Assembly: GCA_013822395.1 (NCBI GenBank)
Contig: PNKK01000015.1
Span: 1 to 52,258 of the forward strand
DNA length: 52,258 nt
Origin: Anaerolinea sp.
GTDB taxonomy: Bacteria > Chloroflexota > Limnocylindria > Limnocylindrales > CSP1-4
Reading direction: 5' to 3'
Under the pieces are notes generated by a model. That model was not told where the DNA came from. It ran no database searches and saw only the letters and a program-made list of their open reading frames with translations. A program made the position numbers and the translations under genes. Positions 15,678 to 24,984 of the stretch are shown here, one piece after another (the stretch's first letter is position 1; every line of letters begins with the position of its first letter).

Positions 15678-18165
15678 CCTCTCCTGGCTCAGGGAGTACG
15701 TCGATGTCGACCTCTCTCCCGAGGCGCTCGCCGAGCGCCTGACGCTTCTTGGGATGGAGGTCAAGAGCATCGAGCGGCGGGGCGCCGAGTGGCAGAACGT
15801 GGTCGTCGGCGAGCTGTTGTCCGTCGACCGCCACCCGCGAGCCGATCGCCTCTCGCTGACCCGGGTGAGCGTCGGGGGCGGCGAGCCGCTCGAGGTCGTG
15901 TGCGGCGCGACGAACATCGCCGCCGGCCAGCGGGTTCCCGTCGCCCTGCCGGGCGCCGTCCTGCCCGGCGACCGCCGGATCGAGCGGACCGAGAAGATGG
16001 GCGTTGTCAGCAACGGGATGCTCTGCTCGGGCGACGAGCTGCGGCTCACCGGCGACGCCGACGGGATCCTCATCCTGCCCTCGGACACCCCGCTCGGCGT
16101 TCCGCTCGGCGACCTGTTCGGAGACGTCGTTCTCGATGTCGACGTCAAGCCGAACCGCGGCGACGCGTTGTCGATCGTGGGACTCGCCCGCGAAGTTGCC
16201 GCGGTCACGGAGGCGGTGGTTCGTTGGCCGGATGCGGCGCTCACAGAAGCAGGGCCGCCCACGGTGGACCGGCTGCGAGTCGATATCGAGGATCCTTCGC
16301 TCTGCCCGCGCTTCGTCGGCCGCTGGGTCGCGGGCGTCCGCGTCGGGCCGTCGCCGGACCGGGTGCAGATGCGCCTCCTCGCGGCCGGGATCAGGCCGAT
16401 CAGCAACGTCGTCGACGCATCGAACTACGTCATGATGGAGCTCGGCAAGCCGATCCACACGTTCGATGCCGCGGCCATCCATGACGGCCGGATCGTCGTT
16501 CGTCTCGCGCGGCCGGGCGAGCGGCTGACGACCCTGGACCATGTCGAGCGCGAGCTCCACGCGGAGACGCTCCTCATAGCCGACCCGGCCGGCCCGCTCG
16601 CAATCGCCGGCGTCATGGGCGGCGCGGCTTCCGAGGTCTCCGATGCGACCCGGGACGTCGTCGTGGAGTCGGCGATCTTCGACCCGATCAGCATCCGCCG
16701 GACCGCTTTCCGCTACGGGCTCCGGTCCGAGGCGAGCCTCCGCTTTGAGAAGGGCCAGGAGCATCGCCTGGCGCGGATCGGCGCGGACCGGACGGCGAAG
16801 CTGCTTGCGGACTGGGCCGGCGGCGCCGTAGCGCCCGGTGCGTTGGACACCAACCCCGTGGATCCCGAGCCGGGTCGCGTCGCGTTCAGGCCGGCGCGCG
16901 TGAACCTACTTCTCGGCACCTCGCTCTCGGCGCCCGAGCAGCGCGCACTCCTCGAGCGGGTTGGCATGGAGATCGAGACGGCCCCGCCCGGCGATGTGGC
17001 TGTCCAGGTATCGGCAGGAGAGCGGCCGCTCACGGTGGTGGCAGCCGCGGCGGAGACCCTCGTCGCGGTCGTCCCGACGTGGCGGCGGGACATCGCGATC
17101 GAAGCTGACATCATCGAGGAAGTCGCCCGAGTCCGCGGCTATGAGCTCATTCCGGCGACCCTGCCATCGACGCCGGTTCCGGCCTTCCGGTCGTCGCCGG
17201 TCGAGCTCCGCGACGGCGTTCGCGGCGCACTCGTCGGAGCTGGCCTCGCGGAGGTCGTCACGCACGCACTCGTCTCGCCGCGCCACCTGGAGCGGGCCTC
17301 GTGGGCGCGCCCGATCACGGCGGCTGACGGTGAGACGGCCGCCGCCGGCACCCCGATCAGCGTGACGAACCCGCTCTCGGCGGACCATGCGATCCTCCGC
17401 CAGTCGCTCGTCGCGGACCTGCTGGACGTCGTCTCCACCAACGCCCGCCGCGGCCGGACCGACGTCGCAATCTTCGAGGTTGGCAGGGGGTACGGCCGGG
17501 TGGGGGAGGCGACCCAGGAGTGGTGGCGCCTCGGAATCGCTCTCTGGGGCGCGTTCGAGATTCCGGCCTGGAACCGGCCGGTCCGCGACGCCGACCTGGA
17601 CGATGCGAAGGGCGTCATCGAGCTCCTGGCCCGCTACCTCGGACTGGGGGCGCCGACGTACACCGGCATCGCCGACGAGCCGATCCTCCACCCTGGTCGT
17701 GCCGCCGAGGCCGTCGCGCGCGATGACCAGGGTGGGACCGGGCTGACGGGTCGCCTCGGCGAGCTTCATCCGGGCCTCGCCGAGGCCTGGGAGATCCGTG
17801 GCGGTTCAGTCGTCGTGGCCGAGCTCTCGATCCGCGGCCTGACCACGGGCGCGCTGCCCATTCCGCGCGCGGTCGCACCGTCACGCTACCCGGATGTCGA
17901 ACGCGATGTCGCCGTGGTGGTCGACGAGGCACGTCCCAGCGGCGATCTCGCGGCCGTCATCCGCACGCGTGGCGGCCCACTCCTCCAGGACGTCCGCCTG
18001 TTCGATGTCTATCGGGGGGCGCCGCTGGCCGACGGTGCACGGAGCCTCGCGTTCCGCCTCCGTTTCGCGGCTGAAGATCGCACGCTGGCCGAGGCCGAGA
18101 TCGAGGCCGCCATGGCGGACGTCATGAACGCGCTCCAGGAGGCCGGCGGGCGAATCCGGGGGTGA
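15667..18165 (+). CDS. pheT: Phenylalanyl-tRNA synthetase beta subunit
   Basis: The 832-residue structural/editing subunit. In order: the N-terminal MRVPLSWLREYV start, a tRNA-binding OB domain (~40-150), B1, the B3/B4 editing region (KPIHTFDAAAI; RRTAFRYGLRSEASLRFEKG), the B5 domain, the inactive catalytic-like fold (EVVTHALVSP, SVTNPLSADH) and the C-terminal ferredoxin-like anticodon-binding domain (SRYPDVERDVAVVVDE). ATG 15667 gives the standard N-terminus. An in-frame ATG at 15586 in the repeat would add 27 residues of repeat-derived sequence and is not preferred. Confidence 0.96.
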   Translation: MRVPLSWLREYVDVDLSPEALAERLTLLGMEVKSIERRGAEWQNVVVGELLSVDRHPRADRLSLTRVSVGGGEPLEVVCGATNIAAGQRVPVALPGAVLPGDRRIERTEKMGVVSNGMLCSGDELRLTGDADGILILPSDTPLGVPLGDLFGDVVLDVDVKPNRGDALSIVGLAREVAAVTEAVVRWPDAALTEAGPPTVDRLRVDIEDPSLCPRFVGRWVAGVRVGPSPDRVQMRLLAAGIRPISNVVDASNYVMMELGKPIHTFDAAAIHDGRIVVRLARPGERLTTLDHVERELHAETLLIADPAGPLAIAGVMGGAASEVSDATRDVVVESAIFDPISIRRTAFRYGLRSEASLRFEKGQEHRLARIGADRTAKLLADWAGGAVAPGALDTNPVDPEPGRVAFRPARVNLLLGTSLSAPEQRALLERVGMEIETAPPGDVAVQVSAGERPLTVVAAAAETLVAVVPTWRRDIAIEADIIEEVARVRGYELIPATLPSTPVPAFRSSPVELRDGVRGALVGAGLAEVVTHALVSPRHLERASWARPITAADGETAAAGTPISVTNPLSADHAILRQSLVADLLDVVSTNARRGRTDVAIFEVGRGYGRVGEATQEWWRLGIALWGAFEIPAWNRPVRDADLDDAKGVIELLARYLGLGAPTYTGIADEPILHPGRAAEAVARDDQGGTGLTGRLGELHPGLAEAWEIRGGSVVVAELSIRGLTTGALPIPRAVAPSRYPDVERDVAVVVDEARPSGDLAAVIRTRGGPLLQDVRLFDVYRGAPLADGARSLAFRLRFAAEDRTLAEAEIEAAMADVMNALQEAGGRIRG

Positions 18166-18329
18166 AGGGCCGGCCGCCGGTCCGGTCGAGATGCGGCCCC
18201 GGCACGCGAGTCTCGATCGTGTGCACGGCGACACCGCTCCTCACGTCCCCGCCACCGCCGTCGTGGCACGGCTGGAGCGAGAGCTCCGGTTGCGGTCCCC
18301 GAAAGCGCGCTGCTACCCTGTGACCGCTC

Positions 18330-18366
18330 GGCAACGGCACCCGTCGCCGGCAACGGCACCCGTCGC
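18330..18366 (+). repeat. 19-bp tandem duplication upstream of the cvpA-like gene
   Basis: GGCAACGGCACCCGTCGC occurs at 18330-18347 and 18349-18366. A TACCCT hexamer at 18314-18319 could be a -10 box just upstream. The rest of the 243-base gap between pheT and the next gene shows nothing else I can name. Confidence 0.6.
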
Positions 18367-18408
18367 ACGACGGAGCCACAGCGTCGGGATCGGGGGAGTT
18401 GGAGCGCG

Positions 18409-18993
18409 GTGGATAGCATCGGGGCCATCATGTCACTCGAGCCCATCGACCTTCTCGTCTTCTTTACCCTGTTCGGGATGTTCATTCTCGGCTTCATGCA
18501 GGGGATCATCCGGCGGCTGCTCGGGATCGCCTCGATCCTCGTCTCCCTGCTCGTGTCCACCCAGATTCGCGGGCCGCTCGGTGACTTCCTCGCCCAGAAC
18601 TGGACGCAGTACCCGCCCGAGTACAACCAGATGATCGCGTTCGGGACGGTGTTCGTCGCCGGGAGCATCGCCGCCACGATCGCGATCCAGCTCTTCTACC
18701 GGCCCGTCCCGCTGTTCGCCCAGTACCCGGCCATCGACGAGATTCTCGGCGGCGTGCTCGGCGTGCTCCAGGCCGGGCTCATCCTCGGCGCGTTCTTTCT
18801 GATCACGGATCCGTTCTTTCTTGCCGTGGGCCAGCAGGCCGGCGCGACTGAGCTCCCCTTCATCCGGGAGACCCACGATGCGTTCAACGGCTCGATCACG
18901 GCGACGATCGTCCGCGACCGGATCGTGCCGTTCATCCTGCTGCTGTTCGGCGGCGTCTTCCCGCCGGCGGTGAAGGACGTCTTCGCACTCTGA
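18409..18993 (+). CDS. CvpA-family membrane protein
   Basis: A 194-residue integral membrane protein with four hydrophobic helices (around IDLLVFFTLFGMFILGFMQG, LLGIASILVSLLVS, an AGSIAATIAI segment and VLQAGLILGAFFLI), followed by a region between helices 3 and 4 and a soluble C-terminal part, which fits the CvpA/colicin V production family. In this phylum such proteins often neighbour mutS2, as here. GTG 18409 has GGAG four bases upstream; ATG 18430 is an alternative with a poor Shine-Dalgarno. Function unknown; envelope-related role is inferred from the family. Confidence 0.75.
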   Translation: MDSIGAIMSLEPIDLLVFFTLFGMFILGFMQGIIRRLLGIASILVSLLVSTQIRGPLGDFLAQNWTQYPPEYNQMIAFGTVFVAGSIAATIAIQLFYRPVPLFAQYPAIDEILGGVLGVLQAGLILGAFFLITDPFFLAVGQQAGATELPFIRETHDAFNGSITATIVRDRIVPFILLLFGGVFPPAVKDVFAL

Positions 18994-19037
18994 GCGGGCG
19001 AGCTCGGGGTCGAACCGCCCCGTTCCCGCGGGAGCGC

Positions 19038-19703
19038 TTGGCCGGGCCGACGCTCGACGCGGCCGCGAGCCTCCTCGGCGTCCATCTCGTCCGCTCGGTC
19101 GCGACTGACGGCGGTGGCCTTCGCATCGGCCGGATCGTCGAGGTCGAGGCCTATCTCGGTCCGGAGGACCGTGCCTCCCACGCCCGGGCCGGCCCCACTA
19201 CCCGCACCGCCCCGATGTTCGGGCCGCCCGGCGCGGCCTACGTGTACCTTGTCTACGGGATGTACCACTGCCTCAATGTCGTGACCGAGGCCGCTGGACG
19301 CGCCGGCGCGGTGCTCATTCGGGCGATCGAGCCGATCGAGGGCATCGCCGCGATGCGTGCCGCGCTCGCCGGCCATGGAGCCGCGCGCCGCCGCGCACCC
19401 CAGCCCGGACGGCAGCGCCGGAGCGTGCCCAACCACCGCCTGACGGCGGGACCGGGGCTCGTCGCAGCGGCGCTCTCGGTGGACCGGGGCTTGACAGGGC
19501 TCGACCTGTGTGACCCGGCGTCGCCGCTCCGGCTGGAACTGCCGCACGGGGACATTCGACCGGTCCGGGCGGTGGCCGGACCCCGGATCGGGATCGCTCA
19601 TGCGGGCGAGCCGTGGACGGCGCTGCCCTACCGGTTGGTCGACGCGTCGAGCCCCTCGCTCAGTCGGCGAGCCCCGTGGCCCGCGGACGCCGAGGCGGGC
19701 TGA
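19038..19703 (+). CDS. 3-methyladenine DNA glycosylase (AAG/Mpg family)
   Basis: A base-excision repair enzyme of the human AAG type, 221 residues. It has the RIVEVEAYLGPEDRASHA stretch with the catalytic Glu, PMFGPPGAAYVYLVYGMYHC with the intercalating-Tyr region, NVVTEAAGRAGAVLIRAIEP and LTAGPGLVAAAL. Residues LPHGDIRP and GPRIGIAHA close the fold. TTG 19038 is the first canonical start in frame, but family-like residues (PFPRER) are encoded just before it, so translation might begin a few codons earlier at an unusual codon. Located between the CvpA-like gene and mutS2. Confidence 0.88.
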   Translation: MAGPTLDAAASLLGVHLVRSVATDGGGLRIGRIVEVEAYLGPEDRASHARAGPTTRTAPMFGPPGAAYVYLVYGMYHCLNVVTEAAGRAGAVLIRAIEPIEGIAAMRAALAGHGAARRRAPQPGRQRRSVPNHRLTAGPGLVAAALSVDRGLTGLDLCDPASPLRLELPHGDIRPVRAVAGPRIGIAHAGEPWTALPYRLVDASSPSLSRRAPWPADAEAG

Positions 19704-19704
19704 G

Positions 19705-22092
19705 GTGGACGGCAGGTCGATCGTCCTCCTCGAGCTCCCGCTCGTCCGAGAGCGGCTGGTGGCTCACACATCGTTCCCGCCGAGTCGCCGGCTCGCCGAG
19801 GCGCTCGTCCCCGAGGCGGATCCCGTGCTCGTGGCACGCGGCCTCGACGAGACCGACCAGGCACGCTCCCTTCTCGAGGAGCGGCCGGGCGTCGGGGTGG
19901 GTTTGGCGCACGACATCGGGCCGTGGATCGAGCGGGCCGCCCGGGGCGGGCGGCTGGACCCGGCGCACTTCCTCGAGATCGCGGACACCCTGGAGGGCGC
20001 CGCCCGGCTTCACGCCGCGCTCGTCGAGGACCGGCGGCCGCTCCTCCGCGACCTGTCGCGCGACCTCCATGCCCTCCCAGCGGTCAGGTCCACGCTGGCT
20101 CGCTCCTTCGATCCCGTCGGCGAGCTGCTCGACACAGCGTCACCTCGCCTCGGCTCGCTCCGCGCCGCGGTCCGGATCGCCTACGACCGGCTCCGGCGGC
20201 GCCTGGACTCGCTCGTCGGCTCGGAGCTCGGCGGCGCGCTCCAGGAACCCATCGTCACGCTCCGCAACGGCCGCTACGTGGTCCCGGTCCGGGCCGAGGC
20301 ACGGTCTCGGGTCAAGGGCATCGTTCACGACGCGTCGGGCTCCGGGCAGACGCTGTTCGTCGAGCCGCTCGTGGTCGTCGAGCTCGGGAACGCCTGGCGC
20401 GAGGCCCAGCTTGCCGAGCAGGAGGAGGTCGGCCGGATTCTCGATGAGCTGTCCGCGCTCGTGGCGGCGCACGCTGGGCCGCTCCGCGAGACGCTGGAGG
20501 CGCTTGCGCGGTTCGACTTCTGGGTTGCGAAGGCCCGGCTGGCCGCGGACATGGACGGGGTCCGAGCGGAAACGTCGGAGCGACCCGACGTCGTGCTCCT
20601 CTCGGCGCGCCATCCTGGTCTCACCGGCCGGGTCGTCCCGATCGACATCCGCATCGGCGACGGCTTTACCGCCCTCGTCGTCACCGGCCCCAACACCGGC
20701 GGCAAGACGGTCACGCTGCGGACGCTCGGGCTGCTCGCGCTCATGCACCAGGCCGGGCTCCATGTTCCGGCGGCGACCGGAAGCCGGTTGCCGGTCTTCC
20801 GGGACGTCTTCGCCGACATCGGCGACGAGCAATCGATCGCGCAGTCGCTGTCGACCTTCTCCGGGCACCTTCGCTCGATCATCCGGATCGTTGCCGCAGC
20901 CGGCCCGGGCACGCTCGTCCTTCTGGACGAGCTCGGTGCCGGGACAGATCCGACCGAGGGCTCGGCGCTTGCCCAGGCGCTCCTCGACCACTTCATCCGC
21001 GCCGGCGCGCTCGTTGCGGCGACGACCCACTACGCCGAGCTCAAGGCGTATGCGCATTCGACGGCTGGCGCGTCGAACGCCGCCGTCGAGTTCGACCTGG
21101 AGACGCTCAGCCCCACGTACCGGTTGACGATCGGCCTGCCGGGTGGCTCGCAGGCGTTCGCGATCGCCGAGCGCCTCGGGCTCCCGGACGCGATCGTCGC
21201 CGACGCCCGATCGCGGCTCACGGACTCGCAGCGTGCCTTCGAGACGACGCTCGCCCAGATCCGGGAAAGCGAGGGTGCCACGGCCGACGCGCTCGAGCGC
21301 GCCCGGGCCGCGGAGGCGCGCGCGGCGGAGCTCCTGCGGGTCGCCGAGGAGGAGCGCCGGAGAAGCCGGCGCGAGCGCGACGATTCAGTGAGGCGCGCCC
21401 GGGAGGAGGCCGACCGGATCCTCGACGAGCTCCGTGCCGAGGTCGCGGCCCTCCGCCGGACGCTCGAGCGGGGGCACGTGACGGCGCCGGCTCTCGACGC
21501 GGCGCTGGACGGCCTGGAACGGCAGGTCGGACGGTTGCCGGCCGTGCTGCCCGCACCTGCGGAGGCATCTCCCGCCAGCCCGCGCCCCTGGCGTGTCGGG
21601 GAGCGGGCTCGCAGCCGGTCCGGCGGCTGGGAGGGCCGGCTCGCCGCGCTCGACCGCGGCGGCACCCGCGCGACGCTCGAGGCGGGCGGGATGCGGGTGA
21701 GCGTCCCGCTCGAGGACCTCATCGATGCACTGGCGCCCGAGCCCTCGACCGCCGGCGGGGCGAGGCGGGCCGCGACGAGCGGTGCCTGGCACGAGCGTCT
21801 CGGCACCGCCTCGAACGTCGACGCGATCCGCCTCGCGAGGGCGCGGACCGTCCCGTCGTCGCTCGACCTCCGCGGGGCCCGGGTGGAGGAGGCCATTGCG
21901 GCCCTCGAGCGCTACCTCGAGGATGGCTCCCTGGCGGGCCTCGACCGCGTCACCGTGATCCACGGCATGGGGACCGGCGCGTTGCGGGATGCGGTCCGGT
22001 CCGCGGCCGCGGCGCATCCACTGGTGAAGTCCGTCCGGCCCGGGGAGCGAGGCGAGGGCGGCGACGGGGCGACGATCGTCACCCTCGGCTGA
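19705..22092 (+). CDS. mutS2: MutS2 family ATPase/endonuclease
   Basis: 795 residues with the MutS2 layout: N-terminal clamp/lever helices (1-310), the ABC-type ATPase with Walker A TGPNTGGKT (~327-335), LVLLDELGAGTDPTEGSALAQ as Walker B and signature region and ATTHYAELK, a long charged coiled coil (~510-600), then a C-terminal Smr domain with DLRGARVEEA and VIHGMGTGALRDAV. It lacks the mismatch-recognition domain of MutS. Known roles in relatives are suppression of recombination and, in B. subtilis, splitting collided ribosomes. GTG 19705 begins directly after the mpg stop; the frame upstream of it is shadow. Confidence 0.95.
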   Translation: MDGRSIVLLELPLVRERLVAHTSFPPSRRLAEALVPEADPVLVARGLDETDQARSLLEERPGVGVGLAHDIGPWIERAARGGRLDPAHFLEIADTLEGAARLHAALVEDRRPLLRDLSRDLHALPAVRSTLARSFDPVGELLDTASPRLGSLRAAVRIAYDRLRRRLDSLVGSELGGALQEPIVTLRNGRYVVPVRAEARSRVKGIVHDASGSGQTLFVEPLVVVELGNAWREAQLAEQEEVGRILDELSALVAAHAGPLRETLEALARFDFWVAKARLAADMDGVRAETSERPDVVLLSARHPGLTGRVVPIDIRIGDGFTALVVTGPNTGGKTVTLRTLGLLALMHQAGLHVPAATGSRLPVFRDVFADIGDEQSIAQSLSTFSGHLRSIIRIVAAAGPGTLVLLDELGAGTDPTEGSALAQALLDHFIRAGALVAATTHYAELKAYAHSTAGASNAAVEFDLETLSPTYRLTIGLPGGSQAFAIAERLGLPDAIVADARSRLTDSQRAFETTLAQIRESEGATADALERARAAEARAAELLRVAEEERRRSRRERDDSVRRAREEADRILDELRAEVAALRRTLERGHVTAPALDAALDGLERQVGRLPAVLPAPAEASPASPRPWRVGERARSRSGGWEGRLAALDRGGTRATLEAGGMRVSVPLEDLIDALAPEPSTAGGARRAATSGAWHERLGTASNVDAIRLARARTVPSSLDLRGARVEEAIAALERYLEDGSLAGLDRVTVIHGMGTGALRDAVRSAAAAHPLVKSVRPGERGEGGDGATIVTLG

Positions 22093-22108
22093 GGCGCTGG
22101 CGGGCCTC

Positions 22109-24901
22109 TCAGGGGTTCTTCGGCGTCGGTTCCGGTGCCGGCTCTGGAGGCAGCGTGGGTGGACCGCCGCCGCCACCTCCGCCCCCGGGGTCCACGGTCG
22201 GCTCCGGCGTGGGCTCCACGCACGGCGTTGGCAGCGGCGCACCGAACGGGTCCGGGGTGGCAAGCGGATCGAAGATGGTGCCCGGATCGCATGTCGGGGG
22301 CGGGGGTGGTGGCGCCGGCACACACACCTCCGTAGGTGGGAACGCCCCGCCCCATGTCTTCCCGAACGGCGTGAAGCTGCTGTTGTAGAAGTAGCTCGTC
22401 TTCGTCTTCTCTGGCCCGCCGGCCACGCCGGGGCCCTTCGCCGCCCGGGACGCCCACTCCTGGGTGTACTCCTGCCAGGCGGGGAAGCCCGGCTCGACGC
22501 CGCTGAAATCCAGGAACCCCTGCTTGACGATCGGGCCGGTGCAGCCGTCCTGCCAGAGCAGGCCGCTCGCCTGGTCGATGTCAAGCTCCACGCGGAGGTC
22601 GTCGGTCCGGGTGGGGACGGTTCCCTCGATGAAGAGCTCCTTCACCGTCGCCGTGGTGTAGGGACCGGGCAGGAGACCGCTGAACGCGTCGACCTCAGCG
22701 GTCACGATGCCGCTCGGCTGCTTGAAGCTGGCGATTGGCATGCCCTGACTGACCTCGGTGAGGATCCGGGACCAGAGCGGCGCAGACGAGTCGAGCGACA
22801 GGCTGCCGGTATTCGGCGTCGCATCGGAGTTTCCCATCCAGACGCCAACGGCGAGGGCGGGCGCCGCCGGGTCGTCGGGCGGGGCAAGGTAGCCGTACGC
22901 GAGGACGTCCTTGTTATCCGAGGTCGTGCCGGTCTTGTAGGCCGCCGGCCGGCGCTTCCCGCCCTCCAGGATCTGCCATTTCGCCCAGTACGGGTTGACC
23001 CTCCTGACCGTGTTCTCCTGGAGGATGTCCGTGATGATGTACGAGGCCTGCTCGCTCGCGACGCGCCTGCCGGGCGAGACGCCCTGCTCCGTCGGATAGA
23101 TGACCTGACCGCTGGAGTCGCGGACTTCCGTGATCGAGACCCGCGGTTGAAGGATGCCTCCGTCCGCGATCGCACCGTAGGCGCTCAGCAGGTCGATCGG
23201 GTGGATCTCGATGGTCCCGATCGACATGGACGTCACCGGGATGGCTCCGGGCGGGAATACCAACCCGAAGTCCTTCATCCGCTGGAACAGGCGATCCAGG
23301 CCGTTGATGAGGCCGGCCTTGACCGATGGGATGTTGAGCGAGAACTGGAGCGCCGGGCGGAGCCGGACCGGCCCGCGCTCGAGCTGGTCCGCCTGGGTGG
23401 GCGTGAACGGCTTGGTGCCGCCGAAGTCGGTCGTCACCTCCATGAACATCGTGGCTGCGGTCATCGTCCTGTCGTCGATGCCGGTGATGTAGTTGATCGG
23501 CTTGATCGCCGAGCCCGGCTGGCGGAAGCCGTCCGTGAGGACGTCGTACTGAGGCTGGAATGCGGTCTCACCCGCGGCGTAGTAGCCGGCGCTGCCGGCG
23601 TACGCGAGAACCTCGCCGGTCCGGTAGTCGATGATGGCCGCGGCCGCGTTGTTGATGTTCCGGTTGCGCAGGGCGGTGATCCAAGCCTGGTCCGCCGCAG
23701 GAATGCCGAGCCGCTTCAGGATGGCTGCGGTGTTGGGCAGGTTGGGTGCCCGCGCGGCCGCATATAGCCACTTGTCAACGACCTGCTGCATGTTCCAGTC
23801 GAGGGTCGTGATGATCCGGTAGCCGCCGGTGTCGACCTTCTCGCACGTGTCGGCCGCCTGGTCGCCGCACAGGATCGCGCCGAGCTGCGAGCGGACCTGC
23901 CAGACGAACTGGGCTGCCTTCCAGGGCGTCGTCTCCTGCGGAGCGAGGACGACCTCCTCGCTCCTGGCAGCTTCGTACTCGGCGAGCGTGTGATCCTTCC
24001 TGGACAGGACGCTTCGGGTCTGCATGAGATCGAGGACCTTGTTCCGCCGGATGACGACCGCGCTGTCCGCCGGAACCACGAGCCGGACGTTTGCCGCAGG
24101 GCAGTCCGCGCCGTCGGCCGGGACGACCGTGCACTCGCGCACGGCGTTCTTGACGAGGTCGAATTCGGTCGGCGACTGCGGGATCGCGGCTAGGATCGCG
24201 GCCTGGGCGAGGGTCAGATCCTTCATCGCCTTGCCGAAGTAGCCGAGGGCCGCGGCCTGGATCCCGTAGCTCTGGTTGCCGTAGAAGTTCTGGTTGAGGT
24301 AGGCGGTGATGATCTGTTCCTTCCCCTTCTGCCCGGGGAAGGCCTGGGTCAGGCGGATCGACTGGATGATCTCCCGGATCTTCCGCTCGTAGATCGATCC
24401 CGTGAAGGCCCCGCCGGGGAGCAGCCGCGCCCGGACGAGCTGCTGGGTGATCGTCGACCCGCCGCGCGGCCTCCCCTGGAGCGTGTCCAGCGACGCCGAC
24501 AGGAACCCGCCGAGGTCGAAGCCGGGGTTGCTCCAGAAGTCCTTGTCCTCGACCGCGGTGGTCGCGTCGAGGAGCTCGGGCGGGATCTGCTCGAACGTGA
24601 CCAGTTCGCGCTTCCGCTCGCCGAGACGGGCGAGCTCCACCGTCCCGGTTCGGTCGTAGATGATCGACGGCTGGTCGAAGCCCAGGTCATCGAATGCCTT
24701 CTTCGGGTCCAGAAGGTCGCGGCTGTAGTAGGCGTATGCGCTGACCGCGCCGACGAACGCGACGGCGCCCAGGGCAAGGAAGCTGCCGAAGAGGAGGATC
24801 GGGATCGCAAGGGCGGCCCGACGGCCGGAGCCGCCGCCGCGCCCGCGTCGCGCGGCGCCGTTGCGACGATGGCGCTGACGCCGTGCGAGGCTGGTCTGCA
24901 T
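22109..24901 (-). CDS. Class A penicillin-binding protein (transglycosylase/transpeptidase)
   Basis: A bifunctional peptidoglycan synthase, 930 residues. A basic N-terminus and one membrane helix (~28-58) precede the GT51 domain, with catalytic Glu in AVEDKDFWSN, GSTITQQLVRARLL and IITAYLNQNFYGN. The transpeptidase domain has SxxK (Ser464-Ala-Ile-Lys467), SxN in FSLNIPS and KTG (656-658). A ~100-residue tail ends in Pro/Gly-rich sequence (a run of eight Gly) that may cross or contact the wall. It converges on mutS2 with a 16-base gap and diverges from tyrS. ATG 24901 has no clear Shine-Dalgarno. Confidence 0.95.
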   Translation of the reverse strand: MQTSLARRQRHRRNGAARRGRGGGSGRRAALAIPILLFGSFLALGAVAFVGAVSAYAYYSRDLLDPKKAFDDLGFDQPSIIYDRTGTVELARLGERKRELVTFEQIPPELLDATTAVEDKDFWSNPGFDLGGFLSASLDTLQGRPRGGSTITQQLVRARLLPGGAFTGSIYERKIREIIQSIRLTQAFPGQKGKEQIITAYLNQNFYGNQSYGIQAAALGYFGKAMKDLTLAQAAILAAIPQSPTEFDLVKNAVRECTVVPADGADCPAANVRLVVPADSAVVIRRNKVLDLMQTRSVLSRKDHTLAEYEAARSEEVVLAPQETTPWKAAQFVWQVRSQLGAILCGDQAADTCEKVDTGGYRIITTLDWNMQQVVDKWLYAAARAPNLPNTAAILKRLGIPAADQAWITALRNRNINNAAAAIIDYRTGEVLAYAGSAGYYAAGETAFQPQYDVLTDGFRQPGSAIKPINYITGIDDRTMTAATMFMEVTTDFGGTKPFTPTQADQLERGPVRLRPALQFSLNIPSVKAGLINGLDRLFQRMKDFGLVFPPGAIPVTSMSIGTIEIHPIDLLSAYGAIADGGILQPRVSITEVRDSSGQVIYPTEQGVSPGRRVASEQASYIITDILQENTVRRVNPYWAKWQILEGGKRRPAAYKTGTTSDNKDVLAYGYLAPPDDPAAPALAVGVWMGNSDATPNTGSLSLDSSAPLWSRILTEVSQGMPIASFKQPSGIVTAEVDAFSGLLPGPYTTATVKELFIEGTVPTRTDDLRVELDIDQASGLLWQDGCTGPIVKQGFLDFSGVEPGFPAWQEYTQEWASRAAKGPGVAGGPEKTKTSYFYNSSFTPFGKTWGGAFPPTEVCVPAPPPPPPTCDPGTIFDPLATPDPFGAPLPTPCVEPTPEPTVDPGGGGGGGGPPTLPPEPAPEPTPKNP

Positions 24902-24984
24902 ATCTCGGGCGACGATACCATAGGAGCCGTGGAGGTCCTTCCCCCTGATCCGGCGCGCCTCGTGACGGCTCGCGCCCGCGCTCT